Of a stretch of DNA of 26,190 bases, positions 8,089-16,774 are shown piece after piece (the first letter of the stretch is position 1; each line of letters opens with the position of its first letter). Position numbers and translations under genes: made by a program. Source of the DNA: Clostridia bacterium. GTDB taxonomy: Bacteria; Bacillota_A; Clostridia; UBA1212; UBA1255. The notes under the pieces were generated by a model that was given only the letters and a program-made list of their open reading frames with translations, was not told the origin of the DNA and ran no database searches. The stretch covers positions 1-26,190 of the forward strand of contig JAFWZH010000312.1 of NCBI GenBank assembly GCA_017522515.1, in the 5' to 3' direction.

Positions 8089-9498
8089 TTATACTCCCCA
8101 ATGTTTCTTTTTTGTACGTCTGATGACTATCACACATAAACCATGGGCGGCGGCTGTTAAAATCCAGCTTATGGCATAGGAAATATAAACCGTTTCAATA
8201 ACATGAAATCTTTCTATTTGAAAAATCGAAAAAATCCAAATCAGCCTAAAAACGCACGCTCCCATCAGGGAAACTATCATGGGTAGTATGCTTCTGCCAA
8301 GACCTCTGAGGGCGCCGACAAGCACATCCATTATGCCGCAGAGGAAATATGCGCAGCTGACAAATTGCAGGCGTACTATACCGGCTGCGATAGCGTCGGG
8401 TCTGATGGGATCAGTGCTGTTGATGTACAAGCCAAGAAGAGGGCTGCCGAATAAATAGGCACCGATGCCCAAAACCAAACCTACAACAGTAACACAACCG
8501 ATACCGGTGAAAATAATTCTGTTGATTCTATGGTATTTTTTGCCACCTACATTTTGGCCTACAAATGTAATTGTTGCTTGATAAAAAGCATTCATTGCAA
8601 CATAAACGTATCCCTCTATATTTGCGGCAGCAGTATTACCTGCAAGAACAATGGGTCCAAAGGAATTGATGGCAGATTGAATAAATACATTTGAAAGGGC
8701 AAACAAAACGCCTTGAAAACCTGCAGGCAGGCCGATTTTGGCAATCATGATAAGTTTTTCTTTGTATATTTTTAGCTCCTTTAAAGATAAATGCACAGCG
8801 CTTTTTTCTTTGATAAGGCAACGAACAACAAGAAAAGCAGATAGGCATTGTGAAATCGTTGTAGCAAGAGCAACACCTGCAACGTGCATTTTGAAAACTA
8901 TTACAAACAGTAAATTCAGTAAAAAATTAACGATGCCGGCAATAATCAAAAAAATCAAAGGCCTTCTTGTATCGCCTATTGCTCTTAATATAGCACTGCT
9001 GAAATTATAAATCAAAGACGCAGTAATACCTGCAAAATAAATCTTTACATACAAAGAAGCCAGACTAAGAACCTCTTTTGGTGTGTCCATCCAAGTAAGA
9101 ATTACAGGCGCCAAAAAAACACCTACTATTGTTAAAATTATACCGCTTATTACACTGATTGTAATAGCAGTGTGAACAGCCTCGTGAATGTCCTTTGCTT
9201 TGTTTGCAGAAAAGTATTTGGCAATAACAACATTTATGCCCGTTGCAAGTCCTAAAAATAAATTTGTAATCAAGTTTATCAAAGAACCTGTAGAGCCTAC
9301 AGCAGAAAGAGCCTCCGAACTTGCATATTTGCCGACAACCATAACATCTACTGTATTGAACAGAAGCTGAAGCACGCTTGAAAGTATAAGAGGAACAGAA
9401 AAAAGCAGCATTTTCTTTAATATAGAACCGCTGCACATATCCATCTCGTATTTGCTTTTTTGTAGAGTCGGTTTCTCTACGGAACTCTTCTGCACCAT
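8089..9498 (-). CDS. MATE-family multidrug/cation efflux transporter
   Basis: A protein of 469 residues with 12 hydrophobic segments arranged as two similar halves, the MATE (NorM/DinF-type) pattern. Family passages include LLFNTVDVMVVGKYASSEALSAVG near the start, AILRAIGDTRRPL in the first half, and FVGQNVGGKK and GALRGLGRS in the second. It exchanges Na+ or H+ for cationic compounds. The substrate is not predictable, and a role in drug export is only one possibility. The open frame begins at 9552, but the upstream residues lack a ribosome site. AAGGAG lies directly before an ATG at 9510 (no spacing) and 12 bases before ATG 9498, so I choose 9498. It is divergent from the next gene, sharing about 165 bases between starts. 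Confidence 0.92.
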   Translation of the reverse strand: MVQKSSVEKPTLQKSKYEMDMCSGSILKKMLLFSVPLILSSVLQLLFNTVDVMVVGKYASSEALSAVGSTGSLINLITNLFLGLATGINVVIAKYFSANKAKDIHEAVHTAITISVISGIILTIVGVFLAPVILTWMDTPKEVLSLASLYVKIYFAGITASLIYNFSSAILRAIGDTRRPLIFLIIAGIVNFLLNLLFVIVFKMHVAGVALATTISQCLSAFLVVRCLIKEKSAVHLSLKELKIYKEKLIMIAKIGLPAGFQGVLFALSNVFIQSAINSFGPIVLAGNTAAANIEGYVYVAMNAFYQATITFVGQNVGGKKYHRINRIIFTGIGCVTVVGLVLGIGAYLFGSPLLGLYINSTDPIRPDAIAAGIVRLQFVSCAYFLCGIMDVLVGALRGLGRSILPMIVSLMGACVFRLIWIFSIFQIERFHVIETVYISYAISWILTAAAHGLCVIVIRRTKKKHWGV

Positions 9499-9606
9499 TT
9501 GTTGAAGCATCTCCTTCTGCGTAATTATGAAACAAAGACAGAAAAAAATCAATGAGAAAAATTTTTAATTTTGTTAATAAAGTTTAAAACTCGCATATGT
9601 GTAGTA

Positions 9607-9636
9607 TTGACACAAAATGTATTGTAAGCTTATAAT
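9607..9636 (+). promoter_or_regulatory. Perfect-consensus sigma-A promoter
   Basis: TTGACA (9607-9612), 18-base spacer, TATAAT (9631-9636), about 28 bases before the ATG at 9665. Both hexamers match the consensus exactly, the only such case I found in the window. Confidence 0.8.
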
Positions 9637-9664
9637 AAAATTGATAACAAAGAAAGGGAACGTT

Positions 9665-10675
9665 ATGACAGAAATAGAATTTGAAATAGCACTTCGCAAA
9701 GGTTTGGGTAGATGTGTGTTAGCTCTTAATAATAAAGCAGACTTGAACCGATATAAAAAAGTATTATTAAAATGTTGTACCCACAATATTTCAGAGTATA
9801 TAGACTTAGAGAAATCACGTGGTGAGTTTCTTTATCGTTTGGTAAAAAAATATGAGCAAGATAACTATTTTGTAGAACAAGTAGTTTCCGCCTATAAGAA
9901 AATCAACCGCCTTACAAAAATCAAATACAATCTGTTTGTACAGATGACTGATTTTTTATGGTGTTTTGCAAAAGAAAAAAATACTGTGGCGCGAGAAGCT
10001 CTGTACGAAAAGTTTTCAGTTTTCAGCAATATTTTACGTACTTGTCAAAAAACGGTTTTAGAGACAAAAAATGCTTTTGAAATGATGGGGCTTAAAATTT
10101 TAGAAAATGATGGATTCCCCGGTTTTATTAAGGTTGTGGTAGCAATAGATGATATTTGTCGATGTAACGAGAAATTTTCTTTTAGTGATTTTGCTGAAGT
10201 ATTAGAAGCCGGGAGAATTAAATTCCGTATTTCAATGATATTACAGGAGCTTTCTGAGTGTGCAAGCAGAAAGATGTATAATTACTTTTATATTTCATAC
10301 AGGAAGAGAACCAGCTTTTTAAATAAGCCCGTTCCGCAAGGTGAAGACAGGGAGCTTTTTATTCAAATAAGCGATGTTTGCAATGAAACTGATTACCTTA
10401 TAGAACAAGGAATGACAATGCCGGATCCCGAGGTCTTTTCCGTTTGCAGAAGAATCGTTGCACTTAATGAAGAAGCCAAAAGAAGAAGTGTTCCAAGAGA
10501 TCTTTTGGTGTTTGCGTATGAGAATTCACCTTCTTCACATCTGAGAGCGCGAGTGGTACAGTATATGGGTAAAAAAAGAATGATTACAAAAGAAATGGCT
10601 ATAGAATGTTTGAATGATTGCAATGAAGAGATTGTAAAATACATTAGACAACACCAAAATCACTTATTTAAATAA
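9665..10675 (+). CDS. Unrecognised all-helical protein, possible HEAT-like C-terminus
   Basis: A cytosolic protein of 336 residues with no signal peptide or membrane segment. I recognise no family. It appears almost wholly alpha-helical with many charged residues. The C-terminal 60 residues read like short HEAT-type helical pairs (SSHLRARVVQYMGKKRMI, then ITKEMAIECLNDCNEEIVKYIRQH), as seen in proteins that bind other proteins or nucleic acid. Eleven cysteines are scattered without a metal-binding pattern. ATG 9665 is preceded by AAAGGGAA; the open frame reaches 9617 but that part lies over the promoter. The gene stands alone, between a divergent MATE gene and the aquaporin promoter. Confidence 0.75.
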   Translation: MTEIEFEIALRKGLGRCVLALNNKADLNRYKKVLLKCCTHNISEYIDLEKSRGEFLYRLVKKYEQDNYFVEQVVSAYKKINRLTKIKYNLFVQMTDFLWCFAKEKNTVAREALYEKFSVFSNILRTCQKTVLETKNAFEMMGLKILENDGFPGFIKVVVAIDDICRCNEKFSFSDFAEVLEAGRIKFRISMILQELSECASRKMYNYFYISYRKRTSFLNKPVPQGEDRELFIQISDVCNETDYLIEQGMTMPDPEVFSVCRRIVALNEEAKRRSVPRDLLVFAYENSPSSHLRARVVQYMGKKRMITKEMAIECLNDCNEEIVKYIRQHQNHLFK

Positions 10676-10704
10676 AAATTGTTATTTGATTTTCATAGTT
10701 TATA

Positions 10705-10733
10705 TTGACAATCATGCGTGGCGGTGATATAAA
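10705..10733 (+). promoter_or_regulatory. Promoter of the aquaporin gene
   Basis: TTGACA (10705-10710), 17-base spacer, TATAAA (10728-10733), 29 bases upstream of the start codon and followed by AAAGGAGG at 10748-10755. Confidence 0.75.
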
Positions 10734-10762
10734 GTTAATAATAATAAAAAGGAGGAATTGTA

Positions 10763-11455
10763 ATGAATTCTTTAAGAAAATATGTTGCAGAATTTATTGG
10801 CACATTTGTTCTGGTTTTTTTTGCATGCGGCACTGCTTGTGTTGTAGGTTGCAGCCCTAATTTCGGTACAGGATATCTTTTGACAGCTTTGGCTTTTGGC
10901 CTTGTAATTGTCGCTATGGCGTATTCTATAGGCAATATTTCAGGTTGCCATATCAATCCCGCAGTTTCGATTGCTATGCTTGTAAGCAGAAAAATGTCCA
11001 TTCTTGATTTTATAGGTTATATAATTGCCCAGTTTGCAGGTGCAACAGCCGGAGCAGCTGCCCTTATGGGAATACTCGGCGTAGAGTCAGGCTTAGGTGC
11101 AAATGCTCTTTACCAAGAGGACATTGTTATGTCTTTGGTTATCGAAGCAATACTAACTTTTGTTTTTGTTCTTGCTATTCTCGGAGTTACATCAAAGAAA
11201 GAGTACAGCTCTGTTGCAGGTGTTGTTATCGGTCTTTCATTAACACTTGTTCATATTTTGGGAATCGCATTTACAGGTACTTCCGTTAATCCTGCCCGTA
11301 GCTTTGGCCCTGCTCTTTTCCTTGGTTTGTTCACAGAGAATTCTGATGCATTGGTAAATGTTTGGGTATTCATTGTTGGTCCTTTGGTTGGCGGAATTCT
11401 TGCGGCTCTTGTTTACATGTTCCTTGCAGGCGGCAAGAAAAAAGAAGAAATCTAA
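10763..11455 (+). CDS. Aquaporin, AqpZ-like water channel
   Basis: A protein of 230 residues with six membrane helices and the two half-helix NPA motifs of the MIP family: HINPAVS (Asn65) and SVNPARS (Asn176). The selectivity-filter positions match E. coli AqpZ by spacing: Phe45, His164, Thr173 and Arg179. A histidine and a bulky aromatic at these sites mark water-selective channels rather than glycerol facilitators, so I call it a water channel. ATG 10763 follows AAAGGAGG. It has its own promoter and terminator and is followed by the proline symporter gene, which fits a shared osmotic role but does not prove it. Confidence 0.93.
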   Translation: MNSLRKYVAEFIGTFVLVFFACGTACVVGCSPNFGTGYLLTALAFGLVIVAMAYSIGNISGCHINPAVSIAMLVSRKMSILDFIGYIIAQFAGATAGAAALMGILGVESGLGANALYQEDIVMSLVIEAILTFVFVLAILGVTSKKEYSSVAGVVIGLSLTLVHILGIAFTGTSVNPARSFGPALFLGLFTENSDALVNVWVFIVGPLVGGILAALVYMFLAGGKKKEEI

Positions 11456-11489
11456 GAGTAATTCCCAATTACAATAAGGTTTTATCTGA

Positions 11490-11520
11490 AGAGCTCGTTA
11501 TACGGGCTCTTTTTGATTTT
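11490..11520 (+). terminator. Rho-independent terminator after the aquaporin gene
   Basis: AGAGCTCG pairs with CGGGCTCT (one G-T wobble) around TTATA, followed by TTTTTGATTTT when the last stem base is included. Confidence 0.85.
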
Positions 11521-11524
11521 CCAC

Positions 11525-11554
11525 TTGACTGTGATAAAGTGAGAATGTTATAAT
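11525..11554 (+). promoter_or_regulatory. Promoter of putP
   Basis: TTGACT (11525-11530), 18-base spacer, TATAAT (11549-11554), directly behind the aquaporin terminator and 33 bases before the putP ATG. Confidence 0.75.
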
Positions 11555-11587
11555 TAGGAGAATTTTTTGAGAAGGGAATTAAAATAA

Positions 11588-13138
11588 ATGGGACAAATAA
11601 TAGCTTTTATTTTGTATTTTGTAGTAGTTCTCGGCATAGGAATCTATTTCTTCTTTCGTTCTAAAAGCGGCGGCGAGAAAGAATATTTCTTAGGCGGACG
11701 TTCTATGGGACCTTGGGTAACAGCGATGAGCGCACAAGCTTCTGACATGTCAGGCTGGCTTTTGATGGGATTCCCCGGAAGTATTCTTGCATTCGGTATG
11801 GGTCAAGTTTGGATTGGCATAGGTCTTGCATTGGGAACTGCACTTAACTGGATAGTAGTAGCAAGACGTTTAAGACGTTTTTCCAGTGCGGCAAACGATT
11901 CAATAACATTACCTCAATATCTTACAAACAGATTCGCATCAAAGAGCTCAGTTCTCAAAATTGTTTGTGCGGTTATTTTCCTTATAAGCTTTACAGTTTA
12001 TGTTGCTTCTGCATTTAATGCAGGTACAACGGTTTTCGTAGCCGTTCTTCCTAAGGTTTTTTCCGGTAGAGAAGAACTTGCAATGATAATTTTTGCTGTA
12101 CTTATTCTTTGTTATACATTTTTGGGTGGCTATAAAGCAGTTTGTTGGACAGACTTTTTCCAAGGATTGCTTATGCTTGTAGCACTTCTTGCCGTGCCGA
12201 TTGTTATGGTTGCTTTGGGAGATTTTGATGCAAGCAAAAATGAGGCTTTTGCAGAAGGTATTACAGCCTTTTCTACAAATCCTTTTGCGGCACCTTGGCA
12301 TGAAATTATTTCCGGTCTTGCTTGGGGCTTCGGATATTTTGGTATGCCACACATCCTTGTAAGATTTATGGCTATTAAGAATTCTAAAATGATAAAAAAA
12401 TCATCAGCAGTTGCGATTACATGGCTTATTATTACACTTGGTGCAGCTATTGCAATTGCGTTTTTAGGCAGAACGTATCTTTTGTCAGACGGAGGCGCGC
12501 TTGCTGAAAAACTTCTTCCCGGCAGCCAAGCAAGAGTATTTATTGAAATAGTTCTTGATATGTTCCCCGGATTTATTGCAGGAATTTTGCTTGCGGCTAT
12601 TGTTGCGGCATCAATGAGTACTGCAGATTCACAGCTCCTTGTTGCTTCATCTTCATTTACAAGTGATATTTACAATCCTATTATCCGCAAAGGTAAGGCT
12701 TCTGACAAAGAAACATTATGGATAGGACGTATAGTTGTTGCGATTATTGCGGTAGTTGCTTTCTTTATTGCAAGAAGCGGTCTTACAAGTACAGATTCTT
12801 GGGCAAGCAGTATCATGGCAATGGTTGAAAATGCATGGGGACTTTTCGGAGCTTCATTTGGACCTGTTGTAATACTCTCCCTTTTCTGGAAGCGTTTCAA
12901 TTACTCAGGAGCAGTTGCAGGTATTATAGGCGGAGCTGTCACAGATATTCTTTGGCTCATTCTCTTTACAGACACTGTAATGAGTCCTGTGATTTTCGAT
13001 ACACAAGTATACGAAATATTCCCCGGCTTTGTAATAGGCGCGATTGTGGCAGTTGCAGTAACATTAATTACAAAGGCTCCTTCACAAGAGGTTTATGACA
13101 TCTATAACAGAGCACTTGACGAGTCAATTGACGATTGA
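11588..13138 (+). CDS. putP: Sodium/proline symporter
   Basis: Inner-membrane Na+-coupled proline importer of the SSS family, with 516 residues and about 13 hydrophobic helices. The PutP signature SAQASDMSGWLLMGFPG lies at 48-64; its Asp53 corresponds to the sodium-site Asp55 of E. coli PutP. LGGYKAVCWTDFFQG and the helix-8 passage AASMSTADSQLLVASSSF are also characteristic. Other SSS members (sialate, pantothenate) lack the ASDMSGWLL sequence, so proline is the likely substrate. ATG 11588 follows GAAGGGA. It has its own promoter and a strong terminator, so it is a single gene. Confidence 0.94.
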   Translation: MGQIIAFILYFVVVLGIGIYFFFRSKSGGEKEYFLGGRSMGPWVTAMSAQASDMSGWLLMGFPGSILAFGMGQVWIGIGLALGTALNWIVVARRLRRFSSAANDSITLPQYLTNRFASKSSVLKIVCAVIFLISFTVYVASAFNAGTTVFVAVLPKVFSGREELAMIIFAVLILCYTFLGGYKAVCWTDFFQGLLMLVALLAVPIVMVALGDFDASKNEAFAEGITAFSTNPFAAPWHEIISGLAWGFGYFGMPHILVRFMAIKNSKMIKKSSAVAITWLIITLGAAIAIAFLGRTYLLSDGGALAEKLLPGSQARVFIEIVLDMFPGFIAGILLAAIVAASMSTADSQLLVASSSFTSDIYNPIIRKGKASDKETLWIGRIVVAIIAVVAFFIARSGLTSTDSWASSIMAMVENAWGLFGASFGPVVILSLFWKRFNYSGAVAGIIGGAVTDILWLILFTDTVMSPVIFDTQVYEIFPGFVIGAIVAVAVTLITKAPSQEVYDIYNRALDESIDD

Positions 13139-13159
13139 TTAAAAGCGAGTTCAAATTTT

Positions 13160-13208
13160 CAAGCATATTTGGCCAAGACGGCTGAATATGCTTGATTTTT
13201 ATTTTTTT
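13160..13208 (+). terminator. Rho-independent terminator after putP
   Basis: A stem of fifteen pairs (13160-13174 with 13180-13194, two G-T wobbles) around AAGAC. It is followed by ATTTTTATTTTTTTT, a long T-rich tail. Confidence 0.93.
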
Positions 13209-13258
13209 TGGGCTAAAATTAAAACAGCTTAAAGATTAGCCGGAAGGAGAGCTACCAA

Positions 13259-13741
13259 ATGATCAAAATACTATTCATTTGCTACGGAAATATCTGTCGC
13301 AGCCCTATGGCAGAGTTTATTATGAAAGACATGCTTAAAAAGCATGCCTTGGAAAATGAATTTCACATTCAGTCGGCAGCTACAAGCACAGAAGAAATTT
13401 GGGGCGGCAGAGGAAATCCCATATATTCTCCGGCACGGGCAGAACTCACAAAAAGAGGAATTCCTTTTGACAGCAATAAAAGAGCGGTGCAAGCTACAAA
13501 AGCAGATTATGATAAATATGATTATCTTATATGTATGGAGTCCATGAATGTGCGTGACCTTATGAGAATAATAGGCTTTGATAAAGAACACAAGGTTAAA
13601 AAACTTCTTGATTTTGTCGGTAGTGGCGGAGACATAGCAGATCCTTGGTACAGCGGTGATTTCACAGCTACATACGAAGATATCACAAAAGGCTGCCTTG
13701 CAATAATAGATAAATACAAGGAGGGCAAATTATGCCAATAG
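13259..13741 (+). CDS. Low-molecular-weight protein tyrosine phosphatase
   Basis: A cytosolic phosphatase of 160 residues. The catalytic P-loop Cx5R is at residues 8-14 (CYGNICR) followed by SP, exactly as in the LMW-PTP family. The general acid lies in DPWYSGD (Asp128 by codon position). Bacterial members act on tyrosine-phosphorylated proteins or, in some cases, phosphoarginine. The substrate here is unknown. ATG 13259 has GGAAGGAGA eight bases upstream. No consensus promoter is visible between the putP terminator and this gene. The 3' end overlaps the next gene by ten bases, which suggests coupled translation. Confidence 0.93.
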   Translation: MIKILFICYGNICRSPMAEFIMKDMLKKHALENEFHIQSAATSTEEIWGGRGNPIYSPARAELTKRGIPFDSNKRAVQATKADYDKYDYLICMESMNVRDLMRIIGFDKEHKVKKLLDFVGSGGDIADPWYSGDFTATYEDITKGCLAIIDKYKEGKLCQ

Positions 13742-14469
13742 TATTAATTACAGGCGGTGCCGGCGGAATAGGCCGCGAGCTTTCCGTATGTTTTGCAAGA
13801 CACGGTTATGATGTGGCAATACAGTATAATACAGGTAAAGAAAGAGCAGAAAGTTTGACTACGGAAATTGCCGCACGCTTTCATGTAAAAGCCGCTTCGT
13901 TTCAAGCTGATTTTACCGTAGATAGCAGCGTAAACAAAATGTTTAACGAGGTAGCAGCAAAATTAGGAGCACCGGATGTGCTGGTTAACAATGCAGGGAT
14001 TTCGGAACAAAAACTTTTTACAGAAGTATCGCACCAAGAATGGCAAAAAATGTTAAATGTAAATCTCAGCAGTGCTTTTTACTTGAGTCAATGTGCAGCT
14101 CCGTATATGATAAAAAATCAAAAAGGTGCAATAGTAAACATTTCATCTATGTGGGGTGTGGCAGGAGCTTCTTGTGAAGTGGCATATTCCGCAGCAAAAG
14201 CAGGGCTTATAGGTATGACAAAGGCTCTTGCCAGAGAGTTGGGGCCTTCGGGAATAAGAGTGAACTGTGTGGCACCCGGCGTAATAGATACCGAAATGAA
14301 CGCAATGCATTCCGAAGACACTATGACTTTATTGGCAGAAGAAACGCCCCTTTGCAGAATAGGAAAGCCGGAGGAAGTAGCAACAGCAGTGTATTTTTTG
14401 GCATCGGAAGAGGCTTCCTTTATTACGGGACAAACACTTTGTGTAGACGGCGGATTTTTGCAGAAATAA
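13732..14469 (+). CDS. Short-chain dehydrogenase/reductase, FabG-like
   Basis: An NAD(P)H-dependent oxidoreductase of 245 residues with the classical SDR set: TGGAGGIG at 7-14 for the nucleotide, NNAG, a catalytic serine at 138-139, and Tyr152/Lys156 in YSAAK. The C-terminus ends with the usual ITGQTLCVDGGF. It is close to 3-oxoacyl-ACP reductase in length and motifs. However, it is not in a fatty-acid gene cluster, so the substrate is uncertain. ATG 13732 lies inside the 3' end of the phosphatase gene, behind GGAGGG. The two genes therefore form a coupled pair. Confidence 0.88.
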   Translation: MPIVLITGGAGGIGRELSVCFARHGYDVAIQYNTGKERAESLTTEIAARFHVKAASFQADFTVDSSVNKMFNEVAAKLGAPDVLVNNAGISEQKLFTEVSHQEWQKMLNVNLSSAFYLSQCAAPYMIKNQKGAIVNISSMWGVAGASCEVAYSAAKAGLIGMTKALARELGPSGIRVNCVAPGVIDTEMNAMHSEDTMTLLAEETPLCRIGKPEEVATAVYFLASEEASFITGQTLCVDGGFLQK

Positions 14470-14482
14470 GTAATAAAATTAT

Positions 14483-14523
14483 TTGACGAAATATTAGTTG
14501 ATTGTTATACTTTCACTAAGTGA
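14483..14523 (+). promoter_or_regulatory. Promoter with small dyad for the GH78-VanZ-AI-2E operon
   Basis: TTGACG (14483-14488), 17-base spacer, TATACT (14506-14511). A short perfect dyad TCACT-A-AGTGA (14513-14523) covers the expected transcription start and might be a repressor site. The promoter is likely; the dyad is a weak claim. Confidence 0.6.
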
Positions 14524-14553
14524 GAAAAGAGAAAGCATGGAGGTATCATTGTA

Positions 14554-16275
14554 ATGTGTGATAGAGAAAATTTAAACAAAGTGCCTTATGGAATAAGAAA
14601 AGAAGAAATTTACAAAAATACAGAGCAAGATAAAAGGGTACGCCGCTTTATGGCACCCACAAGAGTAGTGTGGAAATCTGATTCCGACAAGGCGACCGTT
14701 ACGGGAGAAGAAGCTTTATTTGAACCTCGTGTAAAGCAGATTCATTTTAATCCCGGACAAACGTGTATGCTTACAAGTAAAGGTGAAAGTGCCGGCATAC
14801 TTTTAGATTTCGGAGTAGAATTTCACGGATATGTGAAACTTTATATACATTCCGTAAATCCCAACAGAGTAAAGCTGAGAGTACGTTTCGGAGAGTCTGT
14901 TTCTGAGGCAATGGCTGATTTGGGTGGTGTAAAAAATGCTACAAACGATCATATTAACAGAGACCAGATTATAGATGTAGGCTTTTACAGCATGCCGGAA
15001 ATAGGCCCCAGCGGCTTTAGGTTTGTGCGTATTGATTTGCTCGATAAGGACGCTTCCATAGGTCTGCAATCTGTGCAGGGTATATTTACATACAGAGAGC
15101 TTGAGTATAAAGGTTCCTTCAAATGTAATGATGAGCTTTTAAATACAATTTGGAATACGGCTGCATATACAGTACATCTTAATATGCAAGAATACGTATG
15201 GGACGGTATAAAAAGAGACCGCCTTGTTTGGATTGGAGATATTCATCCGGAGACCTCAACGATTCAGGCTGTTTTCGGATATGACGAGTCAGTAGAGAAG
15301 AGCCTTGATTTAGCTCGTGATGAGTCGCCCCTGCCTACTATGATGTGCGGAATGTCATCATACTCCCTTTGGTGGATTATGGTACAGTACGGTTGGTACA
15401 TGCAAAATGGCAACAGAGAATTTTTAGAGTCACAAAAAGCATATATTACAGAGCTTCTTCGTTTCTTTGCAGGTCGTATAAAAGATAACGGAGAGGAAGA
15501 CTTACCGCCTACTCGTTTCGTAGATTGGCCGACACAGGCAGACCCTGCTGCGACACACGCAGGACTTCAAGGAATACTTAGTATGGCATTGGAAACAGGT
15601 GCAGTAGTATGTCGCGAGTTGGGAGATGAAGAAACAGCAAAAATCTGCGAAGACGCAGTTAAAAAGCTCGCAAAACACATTCCGTCAACAAACGGAAACA
15701 AGCAGGCAGCCGCTTTGCTTGCCTTAGCAGGTATTGAAGATGCAAAGAAAATGTCTGACGAAGTGCTCAAAGTAGGAGGCGCTAAGGGCTTTTCCACATT
15801 CCTCGGTTACTATATGCTTTGCGCAATGGGTAAGGCAGGAGATGTGGATGATGCTTTGGATATTATAAAAGAATACTGGGGTGCGATGCTTTCAAGAGGA
15901 GCAACTACATTCTGGGAAGACTTTAATATGGATTGGCTTGAAGGTTCAAGTCGCATAGATGAATTGGTGCCTGAGGGAGTTAAAGACATCCATGGAGATT
16001 ACGGTGCGTACTGTTATAAAGGCTTTAGACACAGCCTTTGTCATGGTTGGGCTTCCGGTCCCGCTGCATTTATGGCAGAATATGTTCTTGGTATTAAACC
16101 TGTTGCCGCCGGATGTGAGAAAATTACATTTAAGCCACATCTTGGTAAACTTGAGTGGGTTAAGGGAACATATCCTACACCAAAGGGTATAATAAAGGTT
16201 GAATTGAGTCGAAAAGAAGATGGCTCAGTAGAAACAAAAATAGAATTACCGGAAGGAGTTTCAATTGCGGAATAA
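14554..16275 (+). CDS. GH78-like glycoside hydrolase (alpha-L-rhamnosidase superfamily)
   Basis: A protein of 573 residues without a signal peptide, so cytoplasmic. The N-terminal 190 residues are beta-rich (GILLDFGVEFHGYVKLYI), resembling the accessory sheets of bacterial rhamnosidases. From about 195 an (alpha/alpha)6 barrel follows (CNDELLNTIWNTAAYTVHLN). At 217-229 stands DGIKRDRLVWIGD, the counterpart of the active-site loop DCPxRDERxGWxGD in characterised GH78 enzymes. It is one residue shorter and lacks the Glu usually assigned as general acid. C-terminal HSLCHGWASGPAAFMAEYVLGI and a final beta domain fit the family. It would act on small imported glycosides; rhamnose specificity is not assured. 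GGAGGT lies upstream of ATG 14554. It overlaps the next gene by 11 bases. Confidence 0.82.
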   Translation: MCDRENLNKVPYGIRKEEIYKNTEQDKRVRRFMAPTRVVWKSDSDKATVTGEEALFEPRVKQIHFNPGQTCMLTSKGESAGILLDFGVEFHGYVKLYIHSVNPNRVKLRVRFGESVSEAMADLGGVKNATNDHINRDQIIDVGFYSMPEIGPSGFRFVRIDLLDKDASIGLQSVQGIFTYRELEYKGSFKCNDELLNTIWNTAAYTVHLNMQEYVWDGIKRDRLVWIGDIHPETSTIQAVFGYDESVEKSLDLARDESPLPTMMCGMSSYSLWWIMVQYGWYMQNGNREFLESQKAYITELLRFFAGRIKDNGEEDLPPTRFVDWPTQADPAATHAGLQGILSMALETGAVVCRELGDEETAKICEDAVKKLAKHIPSTNGNKQAAALLALAGIEDAKKMSDEVLKVGGAKGFSTFLGYYMLCAMGKAGDVDDALDIIKEYWGAMLSRGATTFWEDFNMDWLEGSSRIDELVPEGVKDIHGDYGAYCYKGFRHSLCHGWASGPAAFMAEYVLGIKPVAAGCEKITFKPHLGKLEWVKGTYPTPKGIIKVELSRKEDGSVETKIELPEGVSIAE

Positions 16276-16774
16276 ACTTCAAAGTATAAAAATTCGACGT
16301 ATTTTTAGCATAGTTCTTTGTGTACTGTGCGTAGCTTTTATATTTAGTAATTCGCTTGATGATGCCGCCCGCTCTTCTGATAAGAGCGGAGCGGTTGTTG
16401 CTATTTTACAGGGCATTGCAGATGTTTTTTTTGACAATGTGATTATAAGCGAAAATGTTATAAGAACAGCCGCTCACTTTACGGAGTTTGCTTTGTTGGG
16501 TTTTTGTCTGATATTTGCGGTAAAAACATTTACACAAAAGTATATACAAAATATTTTTATCGCTTTTTTTACAGCTTTGGCAGTGGCAGTCATTGATGAA
16601 ATTTTACAGCTTTTCAGCGACGGAAGGGCAGCGGACGTTCTTGACATCGTTGTTGATTTTTCAGGTGCGGTAGCGGGAATGCTGTTTTTTGTATTTATTG
16701 TGAATCTACCGAATATTATTAGAAATATTAAGGTGATTTTTTGGAGGCGTAGAGATAATGGAAAACAAAAGTAA
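16265..16774 (+). CDS. VanZ-like family membrane protein
   Basis: A protein of 169 residues with four membrane helices. Two conserved VanZ motifs are visible: RTAAHFTEFALLG (about 67-79) and DEILQLFSDGRAADVLDIVVD (about 110-130). VanZ itself gives low-level teicoplanin resistance, but most relatives are unassigned membrane proteins; resistance should not be inferred. The start is TTG 16265 with AAGGAG (16253-16258) six bases upstream. It lies inside the end of the glycosidase gene and itself overlaps the next gene by 17 bases, so all three are likely translated in a coupled way. Confidence 0.85.
   Translation: MRNKLQSIKIRRIFSIVLCVLCVAFIFSNSLDDAARSSDKSGAVVAILQGIADVFFDNVIISENVIRTAAHFTEFALLGFCLIFAVKTFTQKYIQNIFIAFFTALAVAVIDEILQLFSDGRAADVLDIVVDFSGAVAGMLFFVFIVNLPNIIRNIKVIFWRRRDNGKQK

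Noticed and set aside
7882..8139. An open frame of 85 codons across the repeat array
   Set aside because: It is built from repeat units whose period is not kept in frame, has no ribosome site and ends over the MATE gene.
16265..16774. Glycopeptide resistance from the VanZ-like gene
   Set aside because: There are no vanA/vanH/vanX genes near, and most VanZ-like proteins have no proven link to resistance.
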